A stretch of 64,000 nucleotides of DNA from the NCBI GenBank assembly GCA_018650465.1, contig JABIFY010000075.1, positions 62,001-126,000 on the forward strand, given 5' to 3'. Position 1 is the first letter of the stretch. The number at the start of each line of letters is the position of its first letter. Below the pieces are notes generated by a model. The model had not been told where the DNA came from. It was given only the letters and a program-made list of their open reading frames with translations, and did not search any database. Positions 61,051 to 64,000 of the stretch are shown piece by piece. Position numbers and translations under genes: made by a program. Origin of the DNA: Alphaproteobacteria bacterium. Lineage in GTDB: Bacteria; Pseudomonadota; Alphaproteobacteria; UBA2966.

Positions 61051-61365
61051 TCAAACATCCGGTTGTCCATCTGGCTGGCCCAGAATGTCGCCATACAAAT
61101 CACGCCAGTTCGGGTTGAACTCTGAAATCAGCTCGGCCTTCCACGATCTTCGCCACTTCTTCAGAACCTTCTCACGGATAATGGCGTTGGCTATATCTTC
61201 AAAACATTCGTAATAAACCAGAGACTTGATGCCGTAACGGGCAGTAAATCCATCCGTTACCCGGCTCTTGTGTTGCCAGGTTCGCCTGATCAAGTCTGAC
61301 GTGACACCCACATAGAATGTGCCCTTCCGCTTGTTAGCCATAATGTAAATATAAGCCCCCCTCAT
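61051..61365 (-). CDS. Small GIY-YIG nuclease-family protein inside the imu operon
   Basis: A 104-residue single-domain protein. AYIYIMANKRKGTFYVGVTSDLIRRTWQHK carries the GIY (YIY at 5-7) and YIG (YVG at 18-20) elements, the conserved arginine (R27) and H32; IREKVLKKW has the probable metal-binding E65. Its ATG overlaps the imuB stop (ATGA, 61362-61365), so translation is coupled. The last residues (ILGQPDGQPDV) run toward the palindromic repeat R4. Such small GIY-YIG proteins are widespread in alphaproteobacteria, usually outside repair operons, and their role is unknown. Confidence 0.88.
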   Translation of the reverse strand: MRGAYIYIMANKRKGTFYVGVTSDLIRRTWQHKSRVTDGFTARYGIKSLVYYECFEDIANAIIREKVLKKWRRSWKAELISEFNPNWRDLYGDILGQPDGQPDV

Positions 61366-63059
61366 GCGAACACTCCATGCAAAAACCACCGGGGTACACG
61401 CGGCGGCGGCGGGACAGCACCGGGCATAGTGGGCAAGTCATAAAGTCCCTCACGATAGAGCCAGAAGCGATGGCCGTCGGTGTCTTCGATACGGTAATAA
61501 TCGCGGGTCAGGTGGCTGCGATCTTCGCCGGGTGGGGCGGTGTCGCGCCACCATTCCGGGGCGATGCGTTCCGGCCCTTCAGCGTGTATGACCTTGTGCA
61601 GCAAACGCCGCCAGCGAAACATCACTGGCGGACCGTCAGGCACTTCGGCCATGGCGTCGATGACTTGTGGTTGGGGAAACAGACGTAAAGGCCGGGCACC
61701 ACCAGGGGCGGCGGGCATAGGCCGTCCATCAGTGGTTTGATGATCGAGAGCCGGGGCCATATCCTGGCCATGCCGGAGATCGGCCCGGTTATCAAGGGCC
61801 GAGACGGCAAGGCCAGCCCGTTCCGGGACATGACTGGCCCGGCTTTCCAGACGCACCACACTGCCCCGCCCCAAACGCATTTCCAGGCGGTCAATCAAGG
61901 GACCCAGTTGGGCTGTTTGTTCATCTGCGGCCAGGTCATGGGACAGGTTCACCTGGGTCGCATCCATGGCTTCAACAACAGGGGCCGCGATGGTCATGAC
62001 CTCGACCCCGAAGCCAAGATCAAGTTTATCCAGACGATCTGCAAACAGGCGGGCAATGTGCGCCACATCACGCACCGGACGGCTGGTGCCAACAACCGCA
62101 CGGGCAACACCACCATCCACCCGGTAAAGTGTCAGTTCGGCCCGCCGCAGGCCAAGGCGTTCATCAGCCAGGCGCTGGCGCAAACGATCCAGCAGGCGGT
62201 GCAAACCGGCGGCCACATCATCCAGATGACCGATGGCTTCGGGGAAAGAGAGACGAACCCGGTACGGCGTGATGCTACTGCGTGGCGAGACCGGTTCGGC
62301 CACCCGGCCCAGGGCCTGGTCCAGACGCAGGGCGAGGTCTTGCCCAAAGCGGGCCACCAGAGGTGCGCGGGGCAAATCATAGAGATCGCCGATTCGGCGC
62401 AGGCCCAGACGATCCAGGCCATCCACAACGGTAGTGGCAAGGCGCAAGGCAGCCACCGGCAAAACCTTCAGGGCCAGACGATGACCGCCGGGCGTAACAA
62501 TTTCAGGTTCGCCAGGTTTTTTCGAGACACCAAATCGGGCAAGCGCCCAGGCTGCACCCGGTGTATCGGCGAGGGCCACACGGGCATGGAAGCCCTGGCG
62601 TTTGATGTTGCGCAATAAATCTTTCAGCAAGGCCCCTTCGCCGTCAAACAGATGAGCGCAGCCGGTGATATCCAGCCACACGCCAGATCCGTTGGCTGCC
62701 CCGTTGACAGACAAGCCCAGGGGTTCCGGCGATGTCCACGGCGTATAACGCCCGCACCAGTCGGCAATGCGTGAGAGGGTTTCCGCATCGCGGTGAGGGT
62801 CGGCTTCAACCGTTTCCAGGCCGGGCAACACGGCCCGGGCTGCGGCCAGAGTCAGGCCAGGTTCCAGCCCCGCCGTTGCCGCCGCCGGGTTCACCGCCGC
62901 CAGCCGGATGCCGCCATGAGATGCCATGACGACCGCCATGGGATCAGACCGCCAGGCCGGGTTCTGTCGGGTAACGCGATCGCTGGCCAGCTTCGGCAGC
63001 CACAGTGAAACGACGCGGCGCTGTCCTGATCCGGTTCCGGCTGTCGTGTAAACGTCCAT
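61362..63059 (-). CDS. imuB: ImuB, inactive Y-family polymerase-like protein
   Basis: About 565 residues from an ATG at 63059 (GTGGAG upstream); the exact start is uncertain, and it would lie 116 bp inside imuA. RRVVSLWLPKLASDRV replaces the DxDAFFAxVE metal site of active Y-polymerases, so the protein is catalytically dead as expected for ImuB. The palm/finger-like part continues with TPEPLGLSVNGAANGSGVWLDITGCAHLF. ImuB bridges DnaE2 to the beta clamp and ImuA. The stop overlaps the GIY-YIG gene by 4 bp. Confidence 0.93.
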   Translation of the reverse strand: MDVYTTAGTGSGQRRVVSLWLPKLASDRVTRQNPAWRSDPMAVVMASHGGIRLAAVNPAAATAGLEPGLTLAAARAVLPGLETVEADPHRDAETLSRIADWCGRYTPWTSPEPLGLSVNGAANGSGVWLDITGCAHLFDGEGALLKDLLRNIKRQGFHARVALADTPGAAWALARFGVSKKPGEPEIVTPGGHRLALKVLPVAALRLATTVVDGLDRLGLRRIGDLYDLPRAPLVARFGQDLALRLDQALGRVAEPVSPRSSITPYRVRLSFPEAIGHLDDVAAGLHRLLDRLRQRLADERLGLRRAELTLYRVDGGVARAVVGTSRPVRDVAHIARLFADRLDKLDLGFGVEVMTIAAPVVEAMDATQVNLSHDLAADEQTAQLGPLIDRLEMRLGRGSVVRLESRASHVPERAGLAVSALDNRADLRHGQDMAPALDHQTTDGRPMPAAPGGARPLRLFPQPQVIDAMAEVPDGPPVMFRWRRLLHKVIHAEGPERIAPEWWRDTAPPGEDRSHLTRDYYRIEDTDGHRFWLYREGLYDLPTMPGAVPPPPRVPRWFLHGVFA

Positions 63060-63795
63060 CCCGCCACTCCACCTGCCAGTCCTCGAGCTGGCTGTCTGCT
63101 GTTGCCCCGCGACAGCGCAACAGGTTGAGTTTCCATCGCATGTCATATCCCGCCGTCACATTTGTGGCAGGCGTCACCTTCCAGCGCGTCTGGGCCGCAC
63201 TCACCGCATGGCTCTGGCTGTTATGGCGTAACACCAGGGCAGGCACCCCGCGAGCTTCGGCGGCCAGTTGCAAACGACGGCTGGCGGTAAAGCTGAGATC
63301 ACTGACCTCGCCCAGCACGGCGCACAAGGCGGTGCTTTGCAGGCCTTCTTCCAGGGCCCACAGAATGTCATGATCGCGCCCGGCCCGGACCTCCAGCAAA
63401 CGTTCAGGCCCCAGACCGAAGGCAGCCAGACCCGGACCATAGAGTTCGCCATTTTCCTGGCCGTCATAATGACGCCGGCACCACAGCACCACGCCGCCCC
63501 CTGAATCAGATATGTCTTTTGCTGCCAGCCCCATCAAAGCCGCAGCAAATCCCGCAGCGGCCCCCTGGGCACCCGGTGGTCCTACAACTTCGTGCAGGGC
63601 GCCACGCGCCAGGCCGCCATCAGGCAGAATCGCATCCAGATCAGGGGTCAGGGCCAAAGGTGTCGTGCTGACAGCACCACCCAGCTTGCCCACCTTTTCA
63701 ATGGCCCCGATTTTGGCCCGCAAAGTCGCAAGGACTTGATCCTTCAGAGGCAAGTCTTCATCCACCTTCTGTATAGCCTTCACCTCAGAAGCCAT
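62944..63795 (-). CDS. imuA: ImuA, RecA-like SOS mutasome protein
   Basis: A 283-residue protein first in the mutasome operon. LTPDLDAILPDGGLARGALHEVVGPPGAQGAAAGFAAAL is the RecA-like core start, with a degenerate P-loop (GPPGAQGAAAG). GPGLAAFGLGPERLLEVRAGRDHDILWALEEGL and a basic C-terminus with HDSRNRIRTAPRRF follow. ImuA inhibits RecA filament formation in related bacteria and supports DnaE2-dependent mutagenesis. The ATG is 58 bp from a LexA box. Confidence 0.93.
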   Translation of the reverse strand: MASEVKAIQKVDEDLPLKDQVLATLRAKIGAIEKVGKLGGAVSTTPLALTPDLDAILPDGGLARGALHEVVGPPGAQGAAAGFAAALMGLAAKDISDSGGGVVLWCRRHYDGQENGELYGPGLAAFGLGPERLLEVRAGRDHDILWALEEGLQSTALCAVLGEVSDLSFTASRRLQLAAEARGVPALVLRHNSQSHAVSAAQTRWKVTPATNVTAGYDMRWKLNLLRCRGATADSQLEDWQVEWRDGRLHDSRNRIRTAPRRFTVAAEAGQRSRYPTEPGLAV

Positions 63796-63852
63796 TGCTG
63801 GTTCTCCCGTCTTCTTTGTCAGGGAATATGTCCCATTTGATATACAAGAAAT

Positions 63853-63867
63853 GTTCTTGTTTTGTTC
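63853..63867 (-). promoter_or_regulatory. LexA box (GTTC-N7-GTTC) upstream of imuA
   Basis: On the plus strand the sequence is GTTCTTGTTTTGTTC, an exact alphaproteobacterial LexA operator. It overlaps the candidate -10 of the imuA promoter, placing the imuA-imuB-GIY-YIG-dnaE2 unit under SOS control. Confidence 0.87.
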
Positions 63868-63892
63868 TATTCCGACTCAGGCACAGAGTCAA
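63864..63892 (-). promoter_or_regulatory. Candidate sigma-70 promoter of the imuA operon
   Basis: On the minus strand TTGACT (63887-63892) is followed after 17 bp by TAGAAC (63864-63869). The spacing is optimal, and the -10 overlaps the LexA box. Assigned by eye. Confidence 0.6.
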
Positions 63893-63969
63893 GCTTCACG
63901 TTCAAGGTCTTGGCAGGACTGTATAAGTTGCTACGCTGCTCCATTAAAATGCAAAGCCAGGAGGCCCCC

Positions 63970-64000
63970 ATGCCAAATGATGCCGTTCTCTATAACGTCA
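63970..64000 (+). CDS. Start of a gene cut by the window edge
   Basis: An ATG at 63970 follows CAGGAGGCCCC, a strong ribosome binding site, and opens MPNDAVLYNV before the window ends. Only ten codons are visible. The start resembles that of enoyl-CoA hydratase/isomerase genes (NDAVLYEV...), but this is a guess. It is divergent from imuA. Confidence 0.55.
   Translation, partial: MPNDAVLYNV

Noticed and set aside
1-64000. tRNA, rRNA, riboswitch or prophage/transposase genes
   Set aside because: None were recognised on reading the gaps and coding frames; covariance searches were not possible here.

Overview
The window looks like chromosomal DNA of a free-living alphaproteobacterium, probably of the Rhodospirillales or a neighbouring order. 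The grounds are: (i) two perfect alphaproteobacterial LexA boxes (GTTC-N7-GTTC), in front of dinB and of the imuA-imuB-dnaE2 operon; (ii) a DinB with an N-terminal CxxC...CxxC ribbon; (iii) dispersed palindromic repeats of a type common in this class; (iv) moderately GC-rich, densely packed genes. No phage, plasmid, transposase, CRISPR array, rRNA or tRNA was seen.

Layout. 1-4.2 kb: acyl-CoA carboxylase beta (5' end outside the window) and alpha subunits plus an acyl-CoA dehydrogenase, one operon of the leucine/isoprenoid acyl-CoA type. 4.3-6.9 kb: a PAS histidine kinase and DNA polymerase IV whose 5' ends are a recent duplicate of each other. 6.9-15.4 kb: ribokinase-like kinase, AbrB-type membrane protein, an unknown gene, the tetronate pair otnK-otnC, recQ, an FAH-family hydrolase and an SDR. 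15.5-21.3 kb: DEAD-box helicase, flavin monooxygenase, alpha/beta hydrolase, an MddA-like methyltransferase and an LtnD-like dehydrogenase separated by an array of GAAACGTTTC operator-like sites. 21.3-30.6 kb: a minus-strand operon for making and attaching an unusual sugar, followed upstream by a small unknown protein and another methyltransferase.

30.7-38.6 kb: prfC, an unknown protein, an ABC1/AarF kinase, two tandem membrane-anchored cytochromes c, selD, a DMT transporter and a Cys-rich protein. 38.6-43.5 kb: a minus-strand catabolic-looking operon (M20 deacylase, MetE-like protein, SDR, GST), preceded by a second DMT transporter. 43.8-47.7 kb: two large TPR proteins, one ending in a methyltransferase-like domain, the other in a glycosyltransferase domain. 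47.7-50 kb: a polar amino acid ABC transporter without its ATPase. 50.2-57.6 kb: assorted small enzymes, then a pyruvate-dehydrogenase-E1-like enzyme divergent from an Lrp-family regulator (an arrangement like mdeB-mdeR). 57.3-63.8 kb: the SOS mutasome operon imuA-imuB-(GIY-YIG)-dnaE2-(TfoX-N).

How the parts may work together. Both lesion-bypass units carry LexA boxes, so DinB and ImuA/ImuB/DnaE2 should be co-induced by DNA damage. LtnD, OtnK and OtnC supply three of the four steps of L-threonate breakdown, but in two places and without OtnI. MddA-like, MetE-like, MTA/SAH nucleosidase and MdeB-like genes give a loose sulfur-amino-acid theme; this is inference. The most unusual items are the zinc-ribbon leader shared by the histidine kinase and DinB, the GIY-YIG gene coupled to imuB beside a dispersed palindrome, the four-gene M20/MetE/SDR/GST operon and the sugar-modification operon.
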